DNA of 64,000 bases from Formicarius rufipectus. Lineage: Eukaryota > Chordata > Aves > Passeriformes > Formicariidae. Both the position numbers and the translations under genes were made by a program. The notes under the pieces were generated by a model that was given only the letters and a program-made list of their open reading frames with translations, ran no database searches and was not told the DNA's origin. This document shows, piece after piece, positions 51,021-62,700 of the stretch; position 1 is the stretch's first letter; every line of letters begins with the position of its first letter. The stretch lies in NCBI GenBank assembly GCA_013399695.1, contig VXAU01002436.1:895964-959963 (forward strand), in the 5' to 3' direction.

Positions 51021-52549
51021 TCCTTGTCTGTGCATAAGTGAGGGCATGCAGGGAATTTTTTTTCCCTCCCCTCTTTGCAGGGATTTATTAGCAATGAGCA
51101 AAATAGGCTTTTTTGGGGGGCTGATGGACACACTAGGGGGCCAAAGCCAGCCCTGAATCCCTGATGAGCATCCCTGGTTATCCCAGAGCATCTATTTTTT
51201 CCTACAAAAAGCTTGTTTTTGAGGTTTTACCAAAAAAGTAGCTCTCCATCAAAGCAAAGCCAAGCCCTTTCTGTGATGTTCAAGGGCTTCTTTATCGGGG
51301 AGAGGCAGCACGAGGCACAGTCCAGTATGGAAAAACTGGAGAAGCCCAAAGAGATGCTTGGAAAACTGGGAATGCTGTGACTGGAATCCTGTTCTCACCA
51401 GAATTGATTTTTCCCCTAGAAGCTCCAGTTTGGGAGTTTAAGGATTAACATATAAAACCTTTGTTGGGATGCTGGATTATATTTGTCATATGCCAGCTGC
51501 TGTAGGAAAGAATGGTGTTTGAGCTGGGGCAAAAAGGCAGGACAATCTCTTTAAGGCAAATATAGGGACTCACAGGGGATGTGGCACAGAGTTCCTGAAT
51601 GAGGGGAGAGCTGGGAAACACCAAGATGATGGGTTTGGGGTATTCCTGTAGAAATCCTGCTTCCTGGACCAGGGTTTCCCATTCCATCTGCCATCATGGC
51701 AAAGCCAGTTGCTTATCCCAATGGATACCTTAAGGAAGGTGTGTGATTTCAGTTCATCTAAACCCCCATGGAGAGGTTGTGTTTATGCAGCAAGTGCTTG
51801 GGGTAATGGCATCTGTAATTAAAAGTGTTCTCCTAATTGAGATAAAAAATCACTGTGGTGGAAAGCACTGGGATTCTTCTCCTTGGCTCTCCAGGGCAAG
51901 GTGCAACCTGGATTTTGGTGATGCAGGGCTGGGTAGCACCCATCATCAGGACCTTCTCCTCTCAGGGATGTCACAGGGGAAGCTGAGGTGCAGGTAAATC
52001 TCCCATCACAGTCACAGGCCTTGTTTTTCCTAAGAAACCTTGAATTTCCCACAAATACAACAAGCCAGGATGGAGCAGGCAGATCCCTGAAAGTGGGTGT
52101 GAGAACATGAAGAACCAGAGCTGGGCTCATGATAGGTGTGGGGCTGAGGTGACCCCAGCACTGACCCTGGATGAGGACAGCTGCTTGTGCAGAACTCCAG
52201 AGGCTGGGAATCACCACCTTGAATATCCAGAGGAAGTTCTGGAGTGCATTTTAATTTCTTTGCGTTTTTATTGTTGACTTTTAGAGTGCTTAGCACTTCC
52301 TGCCTCTTTTTCATTCCCTTTCCTCCTCGATTCCCTCCAAATGAGCAGGAAGCAAGGCTGCTGACCATGGATCTTCCCAGCAATGCCACTGCTGTCCTGT
52401 CCATCCCAAGGTAAGAGTGGAGTCTGGCCAGTGCATCCATAAGGTGAGAGTGACCACCGGCAGCGCCGGGGTAGAGTTGAGGGGGATTTATGGAGCTTCC
52501 TATCTCCATCAGTCCTTGGGCTCACCTCAGAGGGCTGAGGTGGGATGGA
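51021..52549. other. Intergenic, nothing recognised
   Basis: No gene, repeat or strong motif cluster. It includes an AT-rich TCTGTAATTAAAAGTG stretch near 51,810. Confidence 0.4.
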
Positions 52550-53150
52550 GGGTTGGATGCTGAGGGGCGTTGTGGCCGAGGAAGCATTTTGGGAAGGGGG
52601 AGGAGGGGGGCGGCGGTGTGCCGGGGAGCCCTCCTCACCTTCCCCGTGGAACGGGGCGCAATCCCCGGCAGCGCATCCCTGAATCCCTGAGCCCATCCCT
52701 ATTGCGGCGCGTCGGGAGGGGGCGGCCGCGGCCGGGGCTTTGCGGAGCTGCTGCCGAGCGGGGCTTTGCAGCTGAGCGCTGCCCACAAAGTCGCTCCCAG
52801 CCTTTTCTCATTTCTCTCTGGATTTAAGGCAGCTTCCAAATTCCTGCGCAGCCAAATCCTGCCTAGGGCTGCCAGCAAACCCGGCCAGCAACAAGTACGT
52901 GCCGTTTCTGTACCCGCAACACGGCCAGGGTTGCTGTTACTGTGCGGGTGATGAGGGGCCGGAGCTCCAGCTCTCCCGAGGATGCGATCCCATCCCATCC
53001 CGAGCTGCCCCCTGCCCTGGGTGCTGCCCGGGGAAGGCGCTCGGGGCTGCGGCGTCGCCTCCCCGTTGTCGCCGCCTTTTTATAAACCAAAAAAAAATAT
53101 CCCCACCCCACCCCGGCTTCCCTAAACTTTACCCGCCGCCCTCCCCGTAA
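52550..53150. promoter_or_regulatory. Orphan CpG island
   Basis: Dense CpG and GC: GGGGGCGGCGGTG, GCGGCGCGTCGGGAGG, GGGCGGCCGCGGCCGGGG, GCGGCGTCGCCTCC. An AACAAGTACGTG donor-like sequence (CAA|GTACGT, about 52,889-52,895) lies inside. It sits about 22 kb after FBXL18 and 10 kb before the edge island. It could be a distal promoter of TNRC18, the promoter of an unannotated transcript, or an orphan enhancer-type island. No coding exon is recognised. Confidence 0.5.
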
Positions 53151-55499
53151 CCTCCCACGCAGTGCATGGAAGCACATCGACTTTATCCACTCCCACTGGA
53201 TTTACGGTCCCCGGGACTTCCTGCGCTGCCTGTCATCACACTTGCCCCTTCCCGCCACCGATAAATCAAACCTGTTTGTTCCGTGGTGCCCCTTCACCAC
53301 TCCTTTATTTATTTTTATTTCTGCCGCTGCCTCCCTCAGTCCCTGAGGGTTTTAGGGGACACCAGAAGTGCGGGGGACAGTGACACAGCAATGAAGGTGC
53401 CCCGAGGCCACAGTGAAGGGCACGCGTTTGCTCTCCATGTAGTAGGGTCGGTTTGGGGAGAGAGGGGGTGGGGTCAGGAAAATCTTGCGCTACTCATACA
53501 GACCAAACCCCACTTCCCACGTCTACACACCACCAGGATGCACCCCTACAACTGGGGACCCTCAACGCTTGGCGATCCCATTGAATCCATCCCAACATGA
53601 CCCCAAAGCAGCCTCAGGAAAGCTGGGGCCGAGAGTGGTGCAGCGAACGGGGCTGCATCCCCCGCGCTGAGCATCCTCGCAGCCGTGGTGGGGATGAGGA
53701 GCCGGCTCCGGCCAAGCCCACCCATGGGATGCCTGATCTGGTCTTTCCACTGGTGACTCATGGAAAAACTACTTGTTTTGCAGCGGCGCTCGGCATGCCG
53801 GGGGATTCTACCTCCGTGCCGCTCGCCTGTCTGGTTTTTTTTTAAAGGATCCTTGGCATGGAAACGCCTGGGACCCCGACCTTCCTGCGGAGCTCGCTCA
53901 CCTGAAGGCATTCCCCCCCCTGGATGTGTGCAGGGCTGGCTGTGCAAACCATGCTGTGCCGGCTGCCCGGGAGGCAGCCTGGTCACGCTCCCAGGGCTGA
54001 ATTTTTTGGGGATTAGTATTTTTGAGCGGCGCTTACACAACGGCGGAGGAGGCTTGGAGGGTTTCCACCAGCTCCTTGCGTGCTGGTCTCGGCACGCCTG
54101 CCAGTGCTGCCGGCTGCACGGGGCCCCCCCAAATCTCTCCACAAGGTCCGTGGCACAAGCTGGGGTGACAGGGCTGGGGACTCAGCCTGGCTTGTTCTGG
54201 GTGTCCTCACTGTCCCCGAGGCGAGGCAGGACAGGGAGAAGTGGGACCTCGTTGTTTCTTGCTGCCTTGTAGGGAGTCAGCAGGATCCACTGGTAGATTT
54301 GGGTTAAAACACTCAAAAATGGGAATGATGCTGCTTTATGTGTCAGGCTCCCAGCACTGCAATGTTTTCCAAATGCGCACCTTTCACCTCTTTTTGCCCA
54401 GATCCTTCACAGGGCAGGGATGAAGCACAGCTCTTTCCCAGTGGGACCAGTGCATCCCAGACCCAGCCAGTCACAGCAGAAATCTGGGCCAGCTCTGTAT
54501 TTAACTGAATTGGCTTTAAAAAAACATTTTTTCTTGGAAACAGGCTTGGAGAGGGATGTTCCTTGGTGCTCAGTGCTGTGTATCAAACCTTCACCCTCTC
54601 CTCACAAAGCACTGACCGTGCCACTGCTCTCTGTAAAGCACATTAGTAATTTTTTTTGGGGAGGTAATGGTTTAGTGTGGAATCTGGGATGGAAAATCAT
54701 TTCCAACCCCCAAATTAGAAACAGAATAATAATAAAGCGTTTTGTTTTGGAGGGGACAGTGTGTGTCATCCCACAGCAATGAGAAACTTGTGCTGGAGTG
54801 GAGCAAAGAGCTGTGATTTATTTTTTTAACACTCCCCAAAGGGCTGACGTGGCTCTGGGATGCTGCTCTCACTCCCTTGTACCCGTGGATGAGGATGGCC
54901 CAGTGGCTGGAGGCAGGGGACACCCATGGGTGGGTCTAGCACCCCATTTGGTTGTCCTTACACTTGGTGTTGTGGAGAAAAGGGGATTGTATCATGTGGT
55001 TTTCTGCCCTGCCCTTCCCTAAGGAGTTGGGATGGAGGACTGATGTTCAGGAATGGGACAGGAGTCAATATTTTGCCATGCTGGGTTGGAGGGAGGCATG
55101 AGCAGATGATGGTTTCTCCTTGGGATTTTATTTTTTCAGTGTGGTGGATTGGAATGATTTCACTATGAATTTCTCTCTCTATGGTCTCTGTCCTCAAAAA
55201 CCCATCAGGTCCTCTTGGAAAAAGAAATTACAGTGGGGCAGTAGTTGGTCTTTCCCCTCTCTGTCTCTGATCACTACAGCATTGCCAGAAACCCCTTAAA
55301 AATAGCATATTTTAAAAAAATGTAAGTGGCTTCCCAGGGGGTCAAAACCCAATTTAAAGGCTGAATTCCTGTGCAGAGGAGCCTTCACTCTGCTATATTT
55401 CTCTGTCTGTTGGTTATAACACACTGTACACACAAAAGCAGTGCCCAAGCTGGGGTACCCCCTGGGCAGGTTTTGGGGTGACTGGTCTGCGTGGAGCCA
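53151..55499. other. Intergenic, nothing recognised
   Basis: CpG-moderate DNA to about 54,130, then ordinary spacer. The frames at 53,546-54,142 (minus) and 53,760-54,272 (plus) are overlapping GC-driven frames without domains. Confidence 0.4.
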
Positions 55500-56045
55500 G
55501 TCCCTGGGATTTAATGAGACACTTATTGTATGTTAAATATCAAGGGCTGATAGGAAACATGTGTCCTGAGGATTAACAGCCGTGTAAAAGATAACGCTGT
55601 GACTTAAACCTTCAAACAGCGTGTTTCAAATAACCCTCTGTGGCTGCAAAGCTCAGTGATGGGGTAACCAGGAGTGGGATGGGGAAGGTTAAATGTGTAT
55701 CACAGATCACACTGCCCCAAAATCCTCGGGATGGGGTTGGGACTGGGTTTTCTCCCAGCAAGGTGATGCCCAGGGATGCCGGATAGCACAGGGGTGACGT
55801 CAGCTCCTCCTTCCCCCATTTCTTCCTCCCTTTCCACCTCTCCCCCTTCTTGCAATGAACTTTTTTTTTTTTTTTTTCCCAGGCCCCAGTTTCTCCCCTG
55901 TCGAGGCAAACGCTTTGGCTAATTAGCAAAACGTGTCAAAGAAAATGATTAATGTCCCGGGAGGAGGCTGAGCTGCCTTTGTGCCGGCATTGCCTGACTT
56001 CTGCTCTTAAAGGTTTTATTAAAAGATAAGGGAGCTCATGACGGG
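55500..56045. promoter_or_regulatory. Candidate conserved non-coding pair
   Basis: 55,510-55,640 has TTATTGTATGTTAAATATC, TGAGGATTAACAGCCG and CAAACAGCGTGTTTCAAATA. 55,910-56,045 has TTTGGCTAATTAGCAAAACG, GAAAATGATTAATGTCCC and GGTTTTATTAAAAGATAAGG. A GC-rich middle and a 17-nt T run (55,861-55,877) separate them. Confidence 0.3.
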
Positions 56046-57300
56046 TGAGCAAAGCATGTGCTTCCCTGGGTGTGAAAGGGTCGGAGAAGGGGGGGACGTG
56101 GGGCAGGTCGGGGTCACGCTCGGAGGGAGAGGTGAGGGCTCGTGTTTCTCTGCCTCTGTGCTCGACCGTCACCACGGTGTCTGGCCTTGGCAGGGGAAAA
56201 GACTTTAAAAAAATGGCTGAATGCCTCCTTTATTCTTCCAGGGGCAGGTAATTCAATCTCGACAGCCAGGGCATGAATGTTGCTGTGTTACGGGGCTCTG
56301 TGTGCTCAGGGAGCAGTGCTTTAGGGGGTCCTGGGGAGGGGATGCTCAGCATGGGCATCCCAAGTTGTGGTGCTGGGACACAGCTGTGGGGATTGGGCAC
56401 AGCTGGGCTCCTCCCAGGACAGAGGTGCTGAGGCACGAGCTGGTTGGACCTTGTGGACACAGAGGTGCCCATGGTCAGGCTCAAGGCCCGTGGGACATCC
56501 CTGATGCTGTTTGCTGTGGGTTCAAACCCTCCATCGAGCTCCCTCCTGGGGGTTCCAGGGGTTCCAGCAGAGGTGCAGGCAGGGAATATGAGACGTGGTC
56601 CCACTGGGTTCCTGCCAGGACCACTGTATGCAGCATCCAGCTGTCCTCATCTCTCAAGGCTTTGGGCATATTTTCAGCAACCCCTAAAGCACGACCAATT
56701 CAGCAGCCCCCCCAAACCAGCAGCACTTGCAGTGGGGTCTTGCAAAAGACAAAAACTACACGGCAGCTGCCACTGCTGCCACAAACCCGAGCTGGCAGTG
56801 CCACAGCATCCCTGTGCCATGCCAAAATCCCAGGCAGGATATCAGCCCAGGGAGCAAGGAGAGGACAAGGGTGGTGGGAGCTCCACCACCAACACACTGG
56901 TTATTTTATTAAATCAGGAGCCAACTCTGATGTCTGCAGCCAGAGGCCTGAGCCACTCAGTGCATGTCAGAGGGGTTTTGGGCACAGCTGGCAGGAGCCT
57001 CGGAGAGGGGGCTGCAGGAGCTGCTCCGTGAGGTTTTCCTCCAGCAAACAGACCTCTGGGCTTAATAAGCTATTTGTAAAACTGGCTGTGGATAAACAAG
57101 AGGCCGTGTGTCAGGCTGGAGGCGGCCTCACAGGGCTCTGCCACGCGGGGTGGGACCTCAGCACAGAAATATTTTCAAGATAAACAGAGGAAAATGAGTC
57201 CTGGAGGAGGCCAGAGCTGCTGGCAGCAGCACGCAGCTCCTCTCTGAGATATTTCGGGGCAGGAACTTGGCTTTTCTGCACACTGCAGCTGAAAGATGCT
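56046..57300. other. Intergenic, nothing recognised
   Basis: The 320-aa frame at 56,221-57,183 is the longest unexplained plus-strand frame in the spacer, but its translation is low-information and domain-free. It is overlapped by frames in other phases and has no promoter. I treat it as chance. Confidence 0.45.
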
Positions 57301-57332
57301 TTTTCTTTTTTTTTTTTTTTTTTTTTTTTTTT
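57301..57332 (+). repeat. Poly(T) tract
   Basis: A run of 31 T with a single C at the fifth base. It may be the inverted A-tail of an unrecognised retroposon; no body is recognised next to it. Confidence 0.85.
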
Positions 57333-57540
57333 CACCTCTGAAGGGAACCTCTCGTGCTGCTGATTCAGAAATAAACCTGGGGAGAGGTTGGCAGTGAAGG
57401 CAGTGGTGAGGAGACGTGCAGAGCCTAGGGCTTGCAGGGCAGTTTTGGGATGAGGAGCTGGGAAGGACAGCTGTGGGTGCAGGTCCTCCTCGGGCAGAAC
57501 TGCCTTTCCTGAGGAACCCCTGGGCTGAGGAGGCAATATT

Positions 57541-57900
57541 GAGAGCTGGGGGTGTTCAGCCTGGAGAGGAGAAGGTTCTGAGGAGACCTTAAAGCCCCTT
57601 CAAGTGACTAAAGGGGCTCCAGGAGAGCTGGAGAGGGACTTGAACAAGGGGACATGGTTTCCTACTGACACAGGGCAGGGTTAGATTACAAGGAAGAAAT
57701 TCTTGGCTGTGAGGGTGGGCAGGCCCTGGCACAGATTACCCAGGGAAGCTGTGGCTGCCCCATCCCTGGAAGTGTCCAAGGTCAGACTGCATAGGGCTTG
57801 GAACGACCCCAGTGGAAGGTGTCCCCACTCATGGCAGGGGGTGGAACGAGATGGTCTTTAAGGTCCCTTCCAACCCAAATCATTCTGGGGTTCTATGACC
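57541..57900 (+). mobile_element. CR1 LINE 3' fragment
   Basis: GGGTGTTCAGCCTGGAGAGG, TGAGGAGACCTTAAAGCCCC, AGGGGCTCCAGGAGAGCTGG, AGAAATTCTTGGCTGTGAGG, CCATCCCTGGAAGTGTCCAA and TTTAAGGTCCCTTCCAACCC, ending in GGGTTCTATGACC. About 360 nt; the CR1 body upstream is lost. Confidence 0.93.
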
Positions 57901-58299
57901 CCATCATGAGCAGCAGAGCCACCTTGCCTGGCTGCTGGTGCCTCCCTCAGCCCCTGCATTCCCCCACAGAGGCAGAGGCAGTGCAGTGGTGCTCGGGGCA
58001 GGATATGGGCATTGCCCTGCCCTCTGCCAGGATGGAGCTCAGGAAATGGGCTGGGCTCCATCCTTCTGTCCCTTCTATCCCTCTTCATCCTCTCCACCCT
58101 CTCCATCCCACCATCCCTCCGCCGCTGGGCCATGGGGTTTGGTGCTGGTTTCCTTCTTCCCCGTGCTGTTCTTAGTCTGGAAACTACAACTGAGGGCTGA
58201 GTTTGCTTGGGGCAAAGCTCAGCTTGGGGCACCAGGGCTGGGACCCGCCACAGCCTCAGCGGCCCAGAACTCCCAGTGTATCTCTCCCTCTCTTCCCCA
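57901..58299. other. Intergenic, nothing recognised
   Basis: C/T-rich spacer with a CATCC-type low-complexity stretch around 58,060-58,115. Confidence 0.4.
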
Positions 58300-58560
58300 C
58301 CCCCAGAAAATTTAATTAAAAGTCATTCAGATTCCTTTGAAAGAAAATGTCATCCGTCGACACAATTACACTTTAACTAACCAAAGCTGTTACAGTTCCT
58401 ATATATATTGGAATCAGGCTGTGGTTATTAGTTCTAAGTAAGTAATTTATTCCCATTATTGTGTTCAAATTAGAGGATATTACCCCCTGGGGAAATAATC
58501 CTGTTATTTGAAATGTAAAAAAGAATTCACATGGACAACAATAGATTCCTAAATGAACTC
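58300..58560. promoter_or_regulatory. Candidate conserved non-coding element
   Basis: Strongly AT-rich, repeat-free: AAAATTTAATTAAAAGTC, GAAAATGTCATCCGTCGACA, CACTTTAACTAACCAAAGC, TCCTATATATATTGGAATC, TGGTTATTAGTTC and CAAATTAGAGGATATTACC. Retained CpGs (CCGTCGAC) in such AT-rich DNA suggest constraint. Confidence 0.38.
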
Positions 58561-59008
58561 AACAACAGTCCCCCATTCCAGTCCAGCATCACTTGCCTCA
58601 GGAAAATGTAAAGTTTCTTTTAAAAAAGGGTTTTTTCCCCTCTCTTTTCCTTTTCCTGCCCCAATGGGGATAAAATGGGTTTCTCCTCTTCTTCACAAGC
58701 CTCAGTTTATTGAGGGAATCCTGGATTTGAGAGAATTTTGGGGAGCATTAGTTGGTTGGAACAGATAGATATAATATATATGGGTGTCCCTCCTTATTGT
58801 GGTGGCAGGAGGGGAGCCCCAGGATGGGATGTGAGTGCCCAGCAAAGCCTGGGGGGATTTCTGCTGGAGCTGGAAATCTTAGGCTGCCTCTGGCAAAGAG
58901 CTGCCCAGGTTCTTTGGAAACGTTGTCCCCTTGATCGAGATCTTCAGTGAAGGCAAATAACAGCTCCTCTCTGCAACACCCAAAGAAAAGCTACTAATTT
59001 GGACCACC
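58561..59008. other. Intergenic, nothing recognised
   Basis: Ordinary spacer; a short TATAATATATATG stretch lies near 58,768-58,781. Confidence 0.4.
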
Positions 59009-59092
59009 GAAAGGAAAAAGGGGGAGGGAAAAAAAAGCAAAAAAAAGAAAAGAGAGAGAAAGAAGAGGAAGAGGGAGGGGAAGGGAAGAAAA
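59009..59092 (+). repeat. Polypurine tract
   Basis: 84 bases of A and G with a single C at 59,038. Such tracts can form triplex (H-DNA) structures. It immediately precedes an AT-rich candidate element. Confidence 0.85.
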
Positions 59093-59340
59093 TCAGATAC
59101 ACTTGTAACCTGATTACAACAGCGAGCTATGTGTGCAAAATCACAATGCAGCTCTATAATTAAATCTCTCTTTCCCCCTCCTGCCGAGCTCTTTCCTCTA
59201 ACAGGCACGGTACAAAAACAGTCGTTAGGACATCAAATTCCAGCTCCGACAAGAGGGGGCTTTTTTGTCTATAGCTGCTCGGCTCGTCTTTAAGGAAATA
59301 ATAATTATAAGCCCAGAGCTGCTGGCTGATGAGCTTTGTG
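59093..59340. promoter_or_regulatory. Candidate conserved non-coding element
   Basis: CACTTGTAACCTGATTACAA, GCTCTATAATTAAATCTCTC, AAACAGTCGTTAGGACATC, TTTTGTCTATAGCTGCTCGG and AATAATAATTATAAGCCC lie together without recognisable repeats. Confidence 0.33.
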
Positions 59341-60269
59341 GAGCAGAAAGGGCTCGTCTTGTCCCACCGCCCCTTCCCCCTTGCAGAGGACTGGGCTGAT
59401 GGGAAAGGAGATAGGATATCCCTGGGAGCCAGCCATGGACACCCCAACTTTGTGTTGGGATTTGGGGAGAAACACTGGGGTCTAACAAGATGCTTGGAAC
59501 CACAGACACTTTTTCCTCTCTTGCCCTGCTGAATCCATCTCACCTGTTTTAGCACCAGCAGTTTGGTACTTGGTGCGGGGGCTCTCCCAGGTGGGTCTGG
59601 GTGTTTAGGGGTGCATAAAGTACCCATGAGGGATATGAGGAGCCAGTGGCTTCCTGGACACGGGGAAAGCTCCTACCACAACATCAAGGGTTTCTCCCAC
59701 ACCTGGTGCTCGGCTGTTCTCAGGCAGCAGTCCCAGATCTGGACTTTGGGGTGATGGAGGGCTGCTGTGGGGTGATGGAGGGCTGCTGTGAATGGCGCTG
59801 ATTCAACAGGCCCCAAAGGGAGCTGGGAAGGGCAGAGCTGGCATCCCTCCGCTGTCTCTGCTTGTGGATGACTTTGATTTACTTGGTGTTCGTCACAGAA
59901 GGCTATTCCCATCCCTGTGACACCCAGCACGTGCTTTTGCTGGCAGCTGCGGGCTGGATTCAGCCTTAGGGACCCAGTTCCTCACGGGCAGGTCCCTGCT
60001 TGCTTCTCCAGGGTATTTTTGGGAACAGGTTTTGCATCCCATCTTCTTTTCTGCCGCGAGTCAGGGAGGGTGTGTTGGGGTTCCGTGCAGTGACGGCAGG
60101 TCTGGTGCAACGACTCCCAGCATTGTGGGGAGGGTGAAGGAAACATCCTGGCTTCAGGAGACCCCAAAATAGGTCCCAGGGTGCAAGATAACTACCAGTG
60201 AGACAGGATTTGTCCATCACACCTTGTCGAGGCAGCTGGCACGTGCAAGAGAGCACGACCGAGGGCGGA
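59341..60269. other. Intergenic with a 21-nt tandem duplication
   Basis: The unit TGGGGTGATGGAGGGCTGCTG occurs twice head to tail at 59,747-59,767 and 59,768-59,788 (exact copies). Nothing else is recognised. Confidence 0.6.
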
Positions 60270-60470
60270 CATCGGCGCGCAACATGGAAATTCAGATGCT
60301 GTTCCAATAAAGCAGTGCATGTTTGGTTTTAATGGCAATTAACAGCTGTTAAAAGGCGAAAGATCTATTCTGCTAACACCTAGTGCTTCTGGTGCCTTTC
60401 ATGAAGGGATTTGAAAACACATTTGTGAGTGTTAATTTTAAGCCACGATAATGTACCCCGGGGAGACGGA
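60270..60470. promoter_or_regulatory. Candidate conserved non-coding element (T-box/E-box-like)
   Basis: TTTTAATGGCAATTAACAGC, CAGCTG E-box, TCTGCTAACACCTAGTGC (T-box-like AACACCTAG) and GTGTTAATTTTAAGCCACG lie within 200 nt. AT-rich and repeat-free. Confidence 0.33.
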
Positions 60471-60839
60471 TGGGTTTACCCTGTTTTCAGACGGGGCAGC
60501 TCAAGCAGGCCCAGGGCACGGTGTGGGGATGAGCATTCAACACCCACAGCAGTGGTGAAATCCATGCCTGGCTCCGGAAGAGGGATGGGACTAAACCAGG
60601 GACCAGCTGGCAACATCAGTGCAGTTTTCACCAGAATTCTCCCAGTCTTTTATTTTGGGGGGAGATGAACTTGGTGCAAAACCAAAGGCACTCATGAGCT
60701 TAACCTCCAGCAGGACCCTCGTGCTGGGGGGGCACGTAGGAAATTGTCTTTCCCTGGGAGATGCTGCAAATCTGGATTTTCCAGTTCCTGGAGGGCTCTG
60801 CTTGTTTAAATTAGAAGCAGATAGGAGAGGTGAATTTTA
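60471..60839. other. Intergenic, nothing recognised
   Basis: GC-moderate spacer without recognisable feature. Confidence 0.4.
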
Positions 60840-61490
60840 AGAAGGACAGAGCAAAGGCACACAAGTATGCAGTTAACTTCTAAACTTTTTTCTCTGGCTC
60901 TCCCGCTGAGTAAATGCTTTAGGAGCTTCAAACCACAGCTTTTAATATCTCCTTAACATGCCCCGCGATTCCTCCCCCCCCGCATCAAAACAGCGAGAGC
61001 AGCTGTGAATATTTTCCATTTTAAAATGTTTTGTATGCATATGAAAGTACCTGCAGCTCCTGTGGGCTGGGCTATGGAGAACTGCTGAAGCCAAGGGTAT
61101 CAATTTTATATTGAACCTCAAAATAGCACATGCTCCTGCCTCTCGCTCGCTCGTGTCCTGCATCCAGGAGGGTATTTTGGATACAACTGACAGATCAAGG
61201 GAAAAATTCCCAATTTACTCTGTTGATGTAGAAGGTCTTGCCATTCAGAGCTCAGCATTCCCATTCACCTGGATGGAGGACTGTTTTGAACTCCCAAATG
61301 CAGAACCTGTAACACTGAGGTGTTGTATGAGGACTGCAGTTTTGGGGAGGTTTCCCAGGCACGTTTCTCCACTAAACTGCATTTTTTCCACTGAAAGGTG
61401 TAACTGCCATTTCCGTGCCTTACGACCAATTTAGCAGCCAGTCCGTAGCCAAAAATGCAGGCAATAATTACAGCTTTGGGGTTCATGCTC
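60840..61490. promoter_or_regulatory. Candidate conserved non-coding block
   Basis: TTTAATATCTCCTTAACATG, ATTTTCCATTTTAAAATG, TTTGTATGCATATGAAAG, ATCAATTTTATATTGAAC and TGCAGGCAATAATTACAGC. Part is an open 107-aa frame (61,111-61,434) without domain. It is more likely non-coding. Confidence 0.28.
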
Positions 61491-62109
61491 CTGTCAAAGC
61501 ATTCTATGGGTTGTGCATGTCAGCCCTCCTCCCTACTTATTCCACCCAGCTCCCCGATCTTGGATGAAAAAAACTTATTATTGGGTAATAATAAGGGGAA
61601 ATAATATGGGGATATGGGGAAAAAAAAATTAAACACAGCCTGATGTATCCAAGATCCAGTTTAACTGTGACAAAATCCTTGTACCAGGGGCTTGGTGGAG
61701 GTTATGAAAAGCAAAGGGCACCCAGCACAGGGCAGGTCCTGGCACTGGGGGTCCCAGCTTGGGATCTGGAGGGGAAAAGAGCAGGCAGGTGGCAGAGCAG
61801 GAAAACAGGGTGGGATTGTGCATTCACACCCACCCTCTAGTGCTGGGCAAGGTCAAAAAAAAACCCAGGCTTTATTTGGACTTGAAAACCAGACTGTGGT
61901 TTGGGAGATGTTTGGCTTTACAAACCCCAGAGCTGCATGGATGAGAACTGCTGTGAATTGGGGGGGGGGCGGGCACCAATCACATCCCTATGCACTCCCT
62001 GGCCCTTCTCCCTTCTTCCCTGTTCCAGTGGGGCAATGGATCAGGAGAGGTGGGATGTTGGGAGGATGCTGCAGCCTCCAGCTGAGGGGGATTTCTTGGG
62101 CTCCCCGCT
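61491..62109. other. Intergenic, nothing recognised
   Basis: Contains a G run at about 61,961-61,970. No gene or repeat is recognised. Confidence 0.4.
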
Positions 62110-62700
62110 CTCCATGCGAAGCCCACAGCCAGGCAGAGCGCAGAGGTTTATAATCAGCCAGGATTTATGGAGAAAAACGAAATCCCGAGCTGTTCTGGTC
62201 ATTAATCAGAAATTCTTCGCTCAGTTCCCAAGCTGTTTCCCTGGGCACCTTCTCATGGGAATTGTGCACCCCACAGTCCCCTCTCCGTGGATGGCAGCTC
62301 TTTCCTTGCAGGCAAGGGGCAGGGGTGGGGAGAGACCCCAGGTTTTGGAATCGGCCAGTCCCCCCAATCGATGAATAAGTCCCCATGGATTCATCGGAAT
62401 AAACCCCAGCAGGGACCCCCTTGCCTTTAAATACCACCTCTGTCCCCACAGCCTTTTATTTGGGGTTTTTATTTGGGGGTTTTCTTTGAGAGGATTGGAC
62501 GCTGCTGTCGGACTCAATTCTGCTTTTAAGATGGGGGGAAGGAAAGAAATCAGGGCAAAGCTTTGCCGACGCATTGGGATCGTCGCCGTCCGTGTTTTAA
62601 TGTGATTTATGCCTGGATTTCTAAATCCAGCCACTGACTGCACGCTTTAAATATAGCTCCAAAAACACCCTGGAAACGTGTAGTAAGCACGTTAAAAACA
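62110..62700. promoter_or_regulatory. Candidate conserved non-coding block 5' of the edge CpG island
   Basis: GGTTTATAATCAGCCAGG, GTCATTAATCAGAAATTC, AGCTTTGCCGACGCATTGGG, GTTTTAATGTGATTTATGCC and the palindrome CTGGATTTCTAAATCCAG (about 62,612-62,629), then GCTTTAAATATAGCTCC. Repeat-free, with retained CpGs. Confidence 0.3.

Noticed and set aside
56221..57183. 320-aa plus-strand frame in the spacer
   Set aside because: Low-information translation with no domain; two other phases are open in the same DNA.
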